This document shows positions 19,276 through 27,710 of a stretch of 64,000 bases of DNA, piece after piece (positions within the stretch are counted from its first letter, which is position 1; the number at the start of each line of letters is the position of its first letter). A model generated the notes under the pieces. It had not been told where the DNA came from. It did no database searches and worked only from the letters and a program-made list of their open reading frames with translations. Made by a program: the position numbers and the translations under genes. Source of the stretch: Promineifilum sp. (GTDB lineage: Bacteria; Chloroflexota; Anaerolineae; Promineifilales; Promineifilaceae); contig JACKBY010000009.1 of NCBI GenBank assembly GCA_020634335.1, positions 72,025 through 136,024 on the forward strand, written 5' to 3'.

Positions 19276-19878
19276 CTATACGTGGAGCTTCAGGTATGTG
19301 GAGCCATCCTCGGCATTTTCGACCACGAACCGGCGCCGGCATTCGGGGCACGTGCCGTCAAATGAGTCGAAGGCAGCATCGAGTTGCACGCCATAGGCAT
19401 CCATAACCCGCCGGTGAAAGCTGGGGTGAGCCTTCAGGTGCACCCAGCCGTCGGTCGTGTCGAGGAGTGCCGTCTGCACAGCCTCCACGCCCAACTGGTT
19501 TTGGCAGTCGGCGATGAAGTAGCCACACCGGCCGCAGGCGGCAAAGCGCCGCCGCTGCCCGTCAACCGTCTCCCGCTCGCCGCGCGACAAGCGGCGCGGC
19601 TCAGGCCGCTCAGCCTGTAGCTCGACCTGTCCAGGTTGAGGTTCCCCCGGCAGCCCGACACCTTGCGCCACATCCTGTAGCTCAACCTGTCCAGGTTGAG
19701 ATTCCCCCGGCAACTCAACACCATGCGCCGCATCCTGTCGTTCAACCTGTCCAGGTTGAGATTCCTCCGGCAAACTAACAGCTTGCCCCACAGGGTCCGG
19801 CTGAACAGCCGGCTTGCTTTCATTTTCCGGCGGTGGCTCGCCGGACTGAGGGGTATCGACTTCGTCTTGTTCCGGCAT
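19276..19878 (-). CDS. Unknown protein with tandem 20-residue repeats and zinc-ribbon cysteines
   Basis: A 200-residue protein of unrecognised family. Residues 1-30 are acidic and Pro-rich. Then come three near-identical 20-residue units with the core ESQPGQVELQD, encoded by 60-bp tandem repeats at 19616-19795. The C-terminal 95 residues contain CGRCGYFIADC and CPECRRRF, which could bind one zinc. The last part is rich in aromatic and His residues (WVHLKAHPSFHRR). Convergent with the methyltransferase. Codon structure in the C-terminal part looks like real coding sequence. Confidence 0.65.
   Translation of the reverse strand: MPEQDEVDTPQSGEPPPENESKPAVQPDPVGQAVSLPEESQPGQVERQDAAHGVELPGESQPGQVELQDVAQGVGLPGEPQPGQVELQAERPEPRRLSRGERETVDGQRRRFAACGRCGYFIADCQNQLGVEAVQTALLDTTDGWVHLKAHPSFHRRVMDAYGVQLDAAFDSFDGTCPECRRRFVVENAEDGSTYLKLHV
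19616..19795. repeat. Three 60-bp tandem repeats with internal palindrome
   Basis: Units at 19616-19675, 19676-19735 and 19736-19795. Each contains CTCAACCTG-TC-CAGGTTGAG or a one-base variant; the middle unit is a perfect 9-bp-arm palindrome. The array lies in frame inside the zinc-ribbon gene, so each unit adds 20 residues. Confidence 0.85.
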
Positions 19879-19957
19879 ATGGGACTTCTCGTTCCGCGAA
19901 ATAGGTTGCCTAAACGGCTTGAATTTGCGATTCTAACCGTCTGGGGGTATCTGTCAA

Positions 19958-21163
19958 ATGGAAATCCGCTCCATCACCTTGTTTTGCGGCCCGGCCGTCG
20001 TGCCGGAAACGCTATCCGACTTCTTCGCCGCCGCCCGCCTGGCCTTCCCCGCGCGCGTCCAATCCACCCGCTTGGCCGCCCCGCCCTTTCCCGGCTGGCT
20101 GCCGCCGGACGATGCCGTGGCCGTCGCGGCCGGCTTCGCCGCCGCCTGGGTCGAAGCCGGCGTCGATTACATCAGCCTGGGACCGGTGCCGGTAGGCCAC
20201 GATCCCGCATGGCTGGAGCGCATCCCCGACCTGCTGGCCGCCGCCCCCGGTCTGTTTGCGTCGGTCGAGATCGCCACGCCGGACGGGCAGATCAACGTCG
20301 CCCGCTGCTGGGCAATGGCCCGCCTCATCCGTCGCGTCAGCACGCGGCCGCCCGACGGTTTCGGCAACCTGTTTCTCGGCGCGCTGGCCGGCTGCGGGCC
20401 GGGCCACCCCTTCCTGCCCGCCAGCTACCACGACGACGGCCCACCCGCTTTCGCCATCGCCGTCGAGTCGGCCGACGTGGCCCTCGACGCCATTCGCGGC
20501 GCCGGCACGCTCGACGAGGCGCGGGCGCGCTTAGTGGCCGGTATCGAGGCCGCCGCCGGGGCTATTGCCCCCATCGCCGAGCAGTTGGCGAACGGGTATG
20601 GCCTGCATTTCGGTGGCATCGACTTCTCCCTAGCCCCCTATCCGACGGCCGACAAGAGCCTGGGCGCGGCGCTGGAGGCGCTGGGCGTGCCTGCCGTCGG
20701 CGCGCCGGGCAGCGTGTTCGCCGCGGCTTTCATCACCGAGGCTATCGACCGGGCGCGCTTCCCGCGCACGGGCTTTTCCGGGCTGATGCTGCCCGTGCTG
20801 GAGGATACCACCCTGGCCCGGCGCGCCGCCGAAGGGGTGCTGGCCCTCAACGACCTGTTGCTCTATTCGGCCGTCTGCGGCGTGGGGCTGGACACCATCC
20901 CCCTGCCCGGCGACGTGAGCGAGGCCACGCTAGCCGGGCTGCTGCTGGACACGGCCGCGCTGTCGGCCCGCTCGCGCAAACCCCTTGTAGCCCGGCTCAT
21001 GCCCTTGCCGGGGCTGCGCGCTGGCGACGCGGTGTCGTTCGACTTCGAGTATTTCGCGCCGAGCCGGGTCATGGCCGTGCGCGACGAGGGTGTTGGCGGG
21101 TTGCTGACAAGCGCCACGTTCCCTCTGGCAATTAGACCTCAGAGGTTTGCGAAAAACCTCTGA
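19958..21163 (+). CDS. DUF711/UPF0210 family protein
   Basis: A 401-residue protein of the DUF711 family, recognised by the start MEIRSITLF and the conserved CGVGLDTIPLPGD and FGGIDFSLAPYP segments. Structures in this family resemble glycyl-radical/pyruvate-formate-lyase-like barrels, but the biochemical role is not established. The last nine residues (393-401, RPQRFAKNL) and the stop are encoded by a perfect palindromic repeat (21134-21168), so the native C-terminus has probably been replaced by repeat insertion. Convergent with icd, only 12 nt apart. Confidence 0.8.
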   Translation: MEIRSITLFCGPAVVPETLSDFFAAARLAFPARVQSTRLAAPPFPGWLPPDDAVAVAAGFAAAWVEAGVDYISLGPVPVGHDPAWLERIPDLLAAAPGLFASVEIATPDGQINVARCWAMARLIRRVSTRPPDGFGNLFLGALAGCGPGHPFLPASYHDDGPPAFAIAVESADVALDAIRGAGTLDEARARLVAGIEAAAGAIAPIAEQLANGYGLHFGGIDFSLAPYPTADKSLGAALEALGVPAVGAPGSVFAAAFITEAIDRARFPRTGFSGLMLPVLEDTTLARRAAEGVLALNDLLLYSAVCGVGLDTIPLPGDVSEATLAGLLLDTAALSARSRKPLVARLMPLPGLRAGDAVSFDFEYFAPSRVMAVRDEGVGGLLTSATFPLAIRPQRFAKNL

Positions 21164-21168
21164 GGTCT
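21134..21168. repeat. Perfect palindromic repeat, family A
   Basis: AGACCTCAGAGGTTT, loop GCGAA, AAACCTCTGAGGTCT: perfect 15-bp arms. It overlaps the 3' end of the DUF711 gene and lies between convergent genes, where it may also act as a terminator. Confidence 0.85.
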
Positions 21169-21175
21169 CCACTGC

Positions 21176-22417
21176 TTACATATTCTCAACAATCGCCCGC
21201 GCAAACCCTGACGAGCTGACTTTCGTCGCCCCCTCGATCTGCCGGTGCAGGTCGTAGGTCACGACCTTATCCTGAATCGTCTTGGCCATGGCGTCGACCA
21301 CCAGGTCGGCCGCTTCCTGCCAGCCCATGTACTCCAGCATCATCGCCCCGCTCAGGATCAGACTGCCGGGGTTGACCATATCCTTGCCCGCATACTTGGG
21401 GGCCGTGCCGTGGGTGGCCTCGAACAGGGCCAGTCCGTCGCCAATGTTGCCGCCGGGGGCCATGCCCAGCCCGCCCACCTGCGCCGCGGCCGCGTCGCTG
21501 ATGTAATCGCCGTTCAGATTCAGCGTCGCCAGCACGCTATATTCGTCGGTACGGGTGATCATCTGCTGCAACATGTTGTCGGCAATGCGGTCGTTGACCA
21601 CGATCTTGCCCGCCGGAGCCTGGCCGTCGTGTTCGCTCCATAGCTCGTCCTCGGTCACCACGTGGTCGCGGAACTCCCGCGTCGCCACCTCATAGCCCCA
21701 GTTCTTGAAGGCTCCCTCGGTGAACTTCATGATGTTACCCTTGTGCACCAGCGTCACCGACGGACGGTTGTGGTCGATAGCGTATTGAATGGCCTGCCGC
21801 ACCAGCCGCTTGCTGCCGAACTCCGACACCGGCTTGATGCCGATGGCCGATCCCTCGCGCACGTGCTTGCCCAGCCGGTCGTTCATGAAGGCGATGATAG
21901 CATTGGCTTCCTCAGAGTTCGCCTCCCACTCGACGCCTGAGTACACATCCTCCGTGTTCTCGCGGTAGATAACGATATTCATCTTCTCCGGGTGCTTCAT
22001 CGGGCTGGGCGTGCCCTGGATGTAGCGCACCGGCCGCACGCAGGCATAGAGGTCCAGCACCTGGCGCAGCGTCACGTTCAGGCTGCGAAAGCCACCCCCG
22101 ATGGGAGTGGTCAGCGGTCCCTTGATGCCGACAATGTACTCGCGCATGGCGTCGAAGGTTTCCTCGGGCATGTAGTTGCCGTCGTACTTCTCGGCCGCCT
22201 TCTCCCCGGCATAAATCTCCATCCAGGCGATCCGGCGCCGGCCGTCGTAAGCCTTCTCGACAGCCGCGTCCCATACCATGATGGAAGCGGGCGTGATGTC
22301 GACGCCGATGCCGTCGCCCTCGATAAAGGCGACGATGGGCTGGTCGGGCACGTGGAGCCGGCCGTTAGCATAGGTGATTTTTTCGCCGCTGGGCACTTGG
22401 ATATTCTTGAAAGGCAT
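21176..22417 (-). CDS. icd: NADP-dependent isocitrate dehydrogenase
   Basis: A 413-residue TCA-cycle enzyme that decarboxylates isocitrate to 2-oxoglutarate. Recognised by the family segments VAFIEGDGIGVDI, YRENTEDVYSGVEWE and NLNGDYISDAAAAQVGGLGMAPGGNIGD; the last is the metal/substrate region near the C-terminus. Length is normal for the homodimeric bacterial type. The ATG at 22417 is preceded by GGAGAC. It stands alone between two palindromic repeats. Confidence 0.96.
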   Translation of the reverse strand: MPFKNIQVPSGEKITYANGRLHVPDQPIVAFIEGDGIGVDITPASIMVWDAAVEKAYDGRRRIAWMEIYAGEKAAEKYDGNYMPEETFDAMREYIVGIKGPLTTPIGGGFRSLNVTLRQVLDLYACVRPVRYIQGTPSPMKHPEKMNIVIYRENTEDVYSGVEWEANSEEANAIIAFMNDRLGKHVREGSAIGIKPVSEFGSKRLVRQAIQYAIDHNRPSVTLVHKGNIMKFTEGAFKNWGYEVATREFRDHVVTEDELWSEHDGQAPAGKIVVNDRIADNMLQQMITRTDEYSVLATLNLNGDYISDAAAAQVGGLGMAPGGNIGDGLALFEATHGTAPKYAGKDMVNPGSLILSGAMMLEYMGWQEAADLVVDAMAKTIQDKVVTYDLHRQIEGATKVSSSGFARAIVENM

Positions 22418-22439
22418 GTTTGCAAAGTCTCCTTGACCT

Positions 22440-22473
22440 AGAAACCGAGTTTCTGCGGAGAAACTCGGTTTCT
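22440..22473. repeat. Perfect palindromic repeat, family B
   Basis: AGAAACCGAGTTTCT, loop GCGG, AGAAACTCGGTTTCT: perfect 15-bp arms, 22 nt upstream of the icd start. Decayed relatives lie at 6812-6849 and 18347-18384. Confidence 0.8.
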
Positions 22474-22656
22474 GATTATGATGGCAGGCCTGACAGATCG
22501 CGGCTGCTACCCATCCAGCCGGCGCTTTCCAGCCGCCCCGCCAAGTTTCAAAAGTGTTAGGTGTATCAAATGAGCGAAGGGATTATACTATCATTTGGCC
22601 GGTTTGCGTAAGGACAACACCATGGTTTTAGAGCTGTCGCGGGCTTGGTGCAGCAT

Positions 22657-22720
22657 GGCACCGGGCCCTGTCGGTGCCAGTAAGTCTCCGGCATTGTGTT
22701 TTAAACACCAGACATGCCGG
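22657..22720. ncRNA. Candidate structured RNA, two adjacent stem-loops
   Basis: Stem 1: GGCACCG (22657-22663) with CGGTGCC (22672-22678). Stem 2: CCGGCAT (22688-22694) with ATGCCGG (22714-22720), enclosing the palindrome GTGTTTTAAACAC (22696-22708). Both stems are perfect. Strand and function are unknown; it could also be a DNA site. Confidence 0.25.
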
Positions 22721-22979
22721 TCGACAGATTTGTTCATAGACGACGAAGCAGCATGCCCAAACCCTGCCCACAGTTTCCAGACCTGACAGGCAGGCGACAA
22801 AGACGTGATTAGGTAGGCCCCGCGCCTAATTGCCGGGTCTGTCTCGTAGCTTAAGACTCTGTGAACATGCCGCCCCTCTGAAACGTGGGCCGCGCGTTGG
22901 CGTATAGAATAATAACAGTTGATTAAGGATAGAAGCTGCGTTGAGTCGTATTTGTAGGCGCCCATTATTATCAAGCGTG

Positions 22980-24794
22980 ATGTTGTCGCGCTTTCTTATC
23001 ATTTTCCTGATCCTGATCATGCCGGCACTGCCCGCCTGTAGCCGGGCAAGCGGCGCGGGCGAACCGGCGGCCGCCGAGCACGTCACCCAGCCGACCGCCG
23101 ACGCCTCTCCCCAACACGTCGCCAATCCCGCCACCGCGCCCCTGGCTCCCGCCGGCACGCAACCGCCCACAGCTACGGCCGTGCCTCTCTTGCCGCCGAC
23201 CACGCTTGCCCCGCCCGAGCCGTCGCTCCCGTCTCCCACTACCCGGCCCGACCCCACCGACGCCGTCGACTTGTCGATTAACTACACCGACGTCATCCTC
23301 CACCCTGTGCCCCTTATCTACGCCGGGGACAAGGTGACGTTCCAGCTTCTGCCCCACGTGCCCAACAGCATCCCCACCGGCGACGTGACGGCGGCCATCC
23401 TGGTCAACGGCGTCCAGGTGGCCGGCGGCCCGCTCGACCGGCGCAACTGGAACGGGCAGGCCGAGGGCGTCTACGAGTGGGCCTGGGACACGACCGGGCT
23501 GTCCGGCGACTACCTCATCGAGGTCGTGCTCGACCCCGACGACGCCATCCACATCGGCGACGAGGACCCGCTCAACAACACTGTCTCCATCACCGCCACC
23601 GTCAACATTCCCACCGGCCAGGCCGCGCGCGACGCCGCCGCCGTGTGGGAGACCACGGAAACCAATTGCTGCGTCATCCACGTCGTCAGCGGCACGGCCG
23701 CCTCACGCGACATCGCCACACTGGCCCCCATGATGGAGACAGCCGTGCAACAAGTCGCCGGCCGGTTGGGCGTGCAGCCCAGCCGGAAGCTCGAAGTCTA
23801 CCTGATCGACCGTGTCGTAGGCCAGGGCGGGTTTGCCGGCACCGACATCGTCGTATCCTACGCCGACCGGCGCTATGCCGGCGGCGGCCTCTACGAGCTG
23901 CTCGTCCACGAGACCACCCACATCCTCGATCAGCAATTCGCCCCACAGCGCATCTCGTTCATGGCCGAAGGACTGGCCGTGTGGGTAACCGGCGGCCACT
24001 ACAAGGTCGAAAACCTCCCCCAGCGCTCGGCGGCGCTGGTGGCGCTGGGCGACTACGTGCCCCTGACCGACCTCATCAACGATTTCTACCCCGTCCAGCA
24101 CGAGATCGGCTACTTGGAAGCCGGCGGTCTGGTGGATTATCTCGTCGGTCTCCGCGACTGGAACACTTTCAAGAGCTTCTACAGTGATATTTCGGCCCAG
24201 GACGGGGCAACCCTGGCCGAGGCGGTCGACGTCAACTTGCAGCGCTACTACGGCGCGACGCTGGCCCAGATTGAGGCCGACTGGTTGGCCTCGCTACGGG
24301 GCATCACCCCCGATACGGCGACCGTGGAAGACCTGCGCGCGACTATCCGCTACTACAACGTGGCCCGCCGCTACCAGGAACTCTACGACCCCACAGCCCA
24401 CTACCTGAGCGCCTGGCTGCCCCACCCGACCCAGGTGCGCGAATTCGGCAACCCGGCCGATCTGACGCGCCGGCCGAAGGAAGAGATCAACGTCACGCTG
24501 GAAGTGATGCTGACGGCGGCCGATCAGGCTTTGCGCGGTGGTGATTACCCCCGGGCCAACGTGATCCTCGACAGCGTCAGCAACATCATCAATAACAACG
24601 GAGCCATCATCGACCCGATGGCAACCAGCTACCAGGGCATCGTCCGTGCCGCGGCCGAATTCGGCTACGAACTGCAAACCGTCGATCTGCAGGGCAGCAG
24701 CGCCTACGCCATGGCGACCCAGGCCCCCCGTATCAACCTCACCCGCCTGGTCATGGAACAGCGCGGGGCGAATTGGGTCATTCTGTCGCATTAG
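22980..24794 (+). CDS. Lipoprotein metallopeptidase, peptidase-MA-like
   Basis: About 604 residues from the ATG at 22980; TTG at 22941 would add 13. A short hydrophobic signal ends in LPAC, a lipobox. A Pro/Thr-rich linker runs to about residue 95, then an Ig-like CARDB-type domain (about 100-210), then a gluzincin domain with HETTH at 310-314 and the third ligand Glu330 in MAEGLAVW. This is a zinc metallopeptidase expected outside the membrane. The C-terminal region is helical with DYPRANVILDSV, possibly TPR-like. No adjacent partner; substrate unknown. Confidence 0.78.
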   Translation: MLSRFLIIFLILIMPALPACSRASGAGEPAAAEHVTQPTADASPQHVANPATAPLAPAGTQPPTATAVPLLPPTTLAPPEPSLPSPTTRPDPTDAVDLSINYTDVILHPVPLIYAGDKVTFQLLPHVPNSIPTGDVTAAILVNGVQVAGGPLDRRNWNGQAEGVYEWAWDTTGLSGDYLIEVVLDPDDAIHIGDEDPLNNTVSITATVNIPTGQAARDAAAVWETTETNCCVIHVVSGTAASRDIATLAPMMETAVQQVAGRLGVQPSRKLEVYLIDRVVGQGGFAGTDIVVSYADRRYAGGGLYELLVHETTHILDQQFAPQRISFMAEGLAVWVTGGHYKVENLPQRSAALVALGDYVPLTDLINDFYPVQHEIGYLEAGGLVDYLVGLRDWNTFKSFYSDISAQDGATLAEAVDVNLQRYYGATLAQIEADWLASLRGITPDTATVEDLRATIRYYNVARRYQELYDPTAHYLSAWLPHPTQVREFGNPADLTRRPKEEINVTLEVMLTAADQALRGGDYPRANVILDSVSNIINNNGAIIDPMATSYQGIVRAAAEFGYELQTVDLQGSSAYAMATQAPRINLTRLVMEQRGANWVILSH

Positions 24795-24899
24795 CCGGCA
24801 AACCCTTGAGACCGGTCTGACATTAGACCCTCCCCACTTGATTGTGCTACAATTGCCCAAATTGATTACCACAATCAGCCAAGTACTGAGGGGTCAACC

Positions 24900-25427
24900 A
24901 TGATCGAGGTTATGATCGACAGCATCCGCATCAGCCTGGTGTCCCAACATCGCATCGTGCTCCTGCGCGAAGTGGACAGCGAGCGCCAGCTTCCCATCTG
25001 GATTGGGCCTTGCGAGGCCGATGCCATCACCATTGAACTGCAAGACGTCAAGGTGGCCCGGCCGCTGACCCAGGACCTGCTCAAAAACATCATCACTGAG
25101 CTGGGGGGCACGGTCTCCCACGTGCTCATCAAAGAGCTAAACGACAGCGTCTTCCACGCCCGACTGTTCATCAGCGTCCAGGGCGAGCGCGAGCCGCGTG
25201 AGATCGACTGCCGCCCCTCCGACGCCATCGCCCTGGCCGTGCGGGCCAAGGTGCCCATCTTCATCTCCGAAGAGGTCATGGACGAGGCCGGCGTGGAGCC
25301 GGAACCAGACATCCAGGCCGACGAGCCGGATCAGACCAACGGTGCCGACGTCGGCAATCTCGACGCCTTCAGTGACTTCCTCGACACCCTGGATTTCGAC
25401 GACTTCGAAGGCGACGACCGCGCCTAG
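24900..25427 (+). CDS. Bifunctional nuclease family protein (DUF151)
   Basis: A 175-residue protein. Residues 1-130 match the DUF151/BFN domain (LPIWIGPCEADAI, DLLKNII, REIDCRPSDAIALAVRAKVPIFISEEV); the last 45 are acidic (LDFDDFEGDD). Some family members have DNase/RNase activity, but in most bacteria the role is unknown. A GAGGGG site precedes the ATG, and TACAAT at 24847 could be the -10. It is the first of a block of replication genes. Confidence 0.88.
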   Translation: MIEVMIDSIRISLVSQHRIVLLREVDSERQLPIWIGPCEADAITIELQDVKVARPLTQDLLKNIITELGGTVSHVLIKELNDSVFHARLFISVQGEREPREIDCRPSDAIALAVRAKVPIFISEEVMDEAGVEPEPDIQADEPDQTNGADVGNLDAFSDFLDTLDFDDFEGDDRA

Positions 25428-25467
25428 GCTCCTCAAAGGCGACTGTTACACAAACGGAAGAGAAGTC

Positions 25468-25544
25468 ATCCGCCGATTATACAGACTGGGCAGATTGCCG
25501 GAAAAACATTCTGAAAATCTGCACAATCTGCGTAATCGGCGGAT
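25468..25544. repeat. Intergenic inverted repeat before dnaB (family D)
   Basis: ATCCGCCGATTA (25468-25479) and TAATCGGCGGAT (25533-25544) are perfect 12-bp arms. Further CAGATT/AATCTG pairs lie inside, giving an interrupted long hairpin 18 nt upstream of the dnaB start. It shares the words AATCTGC and GCGTAATC with the palindrome at 39597. Confidence 0.6.
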
Positions 25545-25562
25545 AAGCTCTCTTATTTCTTC

Positions 25563-26906
25563 ATGGACACGATAGAAGAACGTCTGCCCCCCCACAGCGT
25601 CGAGGCCGAGGAAGCCGTTCTCGGCTCGTTGCTCATCGACCCCGACGCCATTTTCGAGGTCGCCACCTTTCTGCGTCCCGATGCCTTCTACCGCGCCCAA
25701 AACCGCTGGATCTACGAAGCCATCCTGTCCCTCAACGAGCGCCGCGTCCCCCTCGATGTCGTCACCCTCATCGAAGAGCTGCGCCGCAACGAACAACTGG
25801 ACGAGATCGGCGGCGAGCCGACGGTCATCAGCCTGCTCAACGCCGTGCCCACCTCGATCAACGCCGAAGCCTACGGGAAAATGGTTGAGGCCGCCGCCAC
25901 CCGCCGCAACCTCATCCTGGCCGCCGGGGCCATCGCCAAGCTGGCTTACAACGAGGCCGAAGACATCGACGTCGTCCTCGACCGCTCCGAGCACGCCCTG
26001 TTCAGCATCAGCGAGAAGCGCACCAAGCGCGATCTTAAGCCCATCAAGGAAATCGCCGGCGACTATCTGGAGCGCATCGAACTGCTGCGCGAGCGCGGCG
26101 ACGAGTTCATCGGCATCCCCACCGGCTTCACCGACCTCGACCGCATGCTCAGCGGCCTGAACAAATCCGACCTGGTCATCATCGCCGCCCGACCCGGTAT
26201 GGGCAAGACCGCGCTGCAAAACGCCGTGGCCCTCCACGCCGCCCGTCGCTACGACAAGCGCGTTGCCATGTTCAACCTGGAGATGTCGGGCGAGCAACTG
26301 GTCCAGCGCATGATCGCCGCCGAGACGCGCATCGACTCACAGCGGCTGCGGCGCGGCGAACTGGCCGACCACGAGTGGGCCATCTTCCTGGAAGCGCTCG
26401 GCCGCCTGTCGGAGTCGCGCATTTTCATCGACGACACCCCGTCGATCACGCCCATGCAACTGCGCACCAAGTGCCGCCGCCTCTATGCCGAACACGGCCT
26501 CGATATGATCATGATCGACTACCTGCAACTCATGCAGGCCGAGCATTCGACCAATAACCGCGTGCAGGAAGTCAGCGAGATCTCGCGCGAGCTGAAGGGC
26601 CTGGCCCGCGAGCTGGACGTGCCCGTCGTGGCCGCCGCCCAGCTCAGCCGCGCCGTGGAGCAGCGCCAGAACAAGCGGCCGATGCTGTCCGACTTGCGCG
26701 ACTCGGGCTCAATCGAACAAGATGCCGATGTCGTCATGTTCATCTATCGCGACGACTACTATAATCCCGACACCTCCGAGCGGCCCAACATCGCCGAGGT
26801 CAACGTCGCCAAGCACCGTAACGGCCCCACCGGGGCCATCGACCTGTTTTGGCACGGCCAACTGGCTACCTTCCGCAACCTCCACCGGCAGGAGATAGAG
26901 CTGTGA
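25563..26906 (+). CDS. dnaB: Replicative DNA helicase
   Basis: A 447-residue DnaB-family hexameric 5'-3' helicase. The N-terminal primase-interaction domain (about 1-110) starts LPPHSVEAEEAVLGSLL. The RecA-like domain has Walker A ARPGMGKT at 209-216, Walker B MIMIDYLQLM, and the family segment SDLRDSGSIEQDADVVMFIYR. No intein is present. It is followed by a DnaD-like protein and a helicase-loader-like ATPase, so helicase, loader and adaptor appear to be grouped. Confidence 0.96.
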   Translation: MDTIEERLPPHSVEAEEAVLGSLLIDPDAIFEVATFLRPDAFYRAQNRWIYEAILSLNERRVPLDVVTLIEELRRNEQLDEIGGEPTVISLLNAVPTSINAEAYGKMVEAAATRRNLILAAGAIAKLAYNEAEDIDVVLDRSEHALFSISEKRTKRDLKPIKEIAGDYLERIELLRERGDEFIGIPTGFTDLDRMLSGLNKSDLVIIAARPGMGKTALQNAVALHAARRYDKRVAMFNLEMSGEQLVQRMIAAETRIDSQRLRRGELADHEWAIFLEALGRLSESRIFIDDTPSITPMQLRTKCRRLYAEHGLDMIMIDYLQLMQAEHSTNNRVQEVSEISRELKGLARELDVPVVAAAQLSRAVEQRQNKRPMLSDLRDSGSIEQDADVVMFIYRDDYYNPDTSERPNIAEVNVAKHRNGPTGAIDLFWHGQLATFRNLHRQEIEL

Positions 26907-26981
26907 TGTTAGGAATTTTGAATTAGGAACGAAGAGCGCGCTCCCATTTCCTGATTCGTCATTCGTACTTGAGAAGAAACT

Positions 26982-27710
26982 ATGACCCCCACCAGCTCCA
27001 TGCAAGGTTTCCCCGGCTTCCCCGACGGCAAGCAGCGTCTCACTCCCGTGCCGAACCTGTTTTTCAGCGACCTGTTGCCGGCCATTGATAACCTGGCCGA
27101 GCTGAAGGTGACGCTCTACGCCTTCTGGGCACTCGGCCAGCGCGAGGGCGAGGTGCGCTACTTGCAGCTGGGCGACTTCACCAACGACCCCATTCTGCTC
27201 AAGGCGATGGGCGGCTCCGGCATCCAGTCCGGCATCGATACCTTGCTGGACGGCATCGAGCGCGCCGTGGCCCGCGGCACGTTCCTGAAGGTCGAAGTAG
27301 AAGGAGCCGACGGCCGGCTCGAGCTCTATTTTCTCAACACCGAGCGGGGGCGCGCCGCCGTCGACGGCATCACCAGCGGTCAATGGCGGCCCTCGCCCGA
27401 CGACACCCAGCCCATCACGTTGCTGATCGAGCGGCCCAACATCTTCGTGCTCTACGAGCAAAATATCGGCGCGCTCACGCCGATCATCGCCGACGAACTG
27501 CGCGACGCCGAGCAAACCTACCCCGCCCGCTGGATCGAAGAGGCTATCAAGCTGGCCGTCACCAACAATGTGCGTCGCTGGCGCTACGTCCACAGCATTC
27601 TGGAGCGCTGGCGACAGGAAGGAAGACAAGATGCGCTCGACGCGCGAGATTCTCAACGCAGCCTACAACGGCAAGTCCCGCCCGAATATGACGACATCGT
27701 CCGCCGCTGA
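26982..27710 (+). CDS. DnaD-like primosome protein
   Basis: A 242-residue protein. The N-terminal part (PNLFFSDLLPAIDNLAELKVTLYAFWAL) is like the winged-helix domain of DnaD. Residues 145-210 (IFVLYEQNIGALTPIIADELRDAEQTY ... WIEEAIKLAVTNNVRRWRYVHSIL) match the DnaD C-terminal domain with its YxxxIxxx-type tail. DnaD proteins remodel the origin and help load helicase in Firmicutes. The next gene overlaps its 3' end by 80 nt, giving tight coupling to the loader. Confidence 0.82.
   Translation: MTPTSSMQGFPGFPDGKQRLTPVPNLFFSDLLPAIDNLAELKVTLYAFWALGQREGEVRYLQLGDFTNDPILLKAMGGSGIQSGIDTLLDGIERAVARGTFLKVEVEGADGRLELYFLNTERGRAAVDGITSGQWRPSPDDTQPITLLIERPNIFVLYEQNIGALTPIIADELRDAEQTYPARWIEEAIKLAVTNNVRRWRYVHSILERWRQEGRQDALDARDSQRSLQRQVPPEYDDIVRR

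Larger units (their letters stand above)
22418..22979. other. 560-nt region without a protein gene; structured middle
   Basis: After the family B repeat, two compact hairpins occur at 22657-22678 and 22688-22720 (see findings). No convincing coding frame was found on either strand. Conserved RNA signatures (tmRNA, RNase P, SRP, riboswitches) were looked for by eye and not found. Confidence 0.4.

Noticed and set aside
22591..22974. 127-codon minus-strand frame between icd and the peptidase gene
   Set aside because: No homology recognised; amino-acid composition is unlike the neighbours and the region is dominated by hairpins.
24809..24818. AGACCGGTCT palindrome after the peptidase gene as a family A remnant
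   Set aside because: Only the outer five bases of each arm match; too short to claim.
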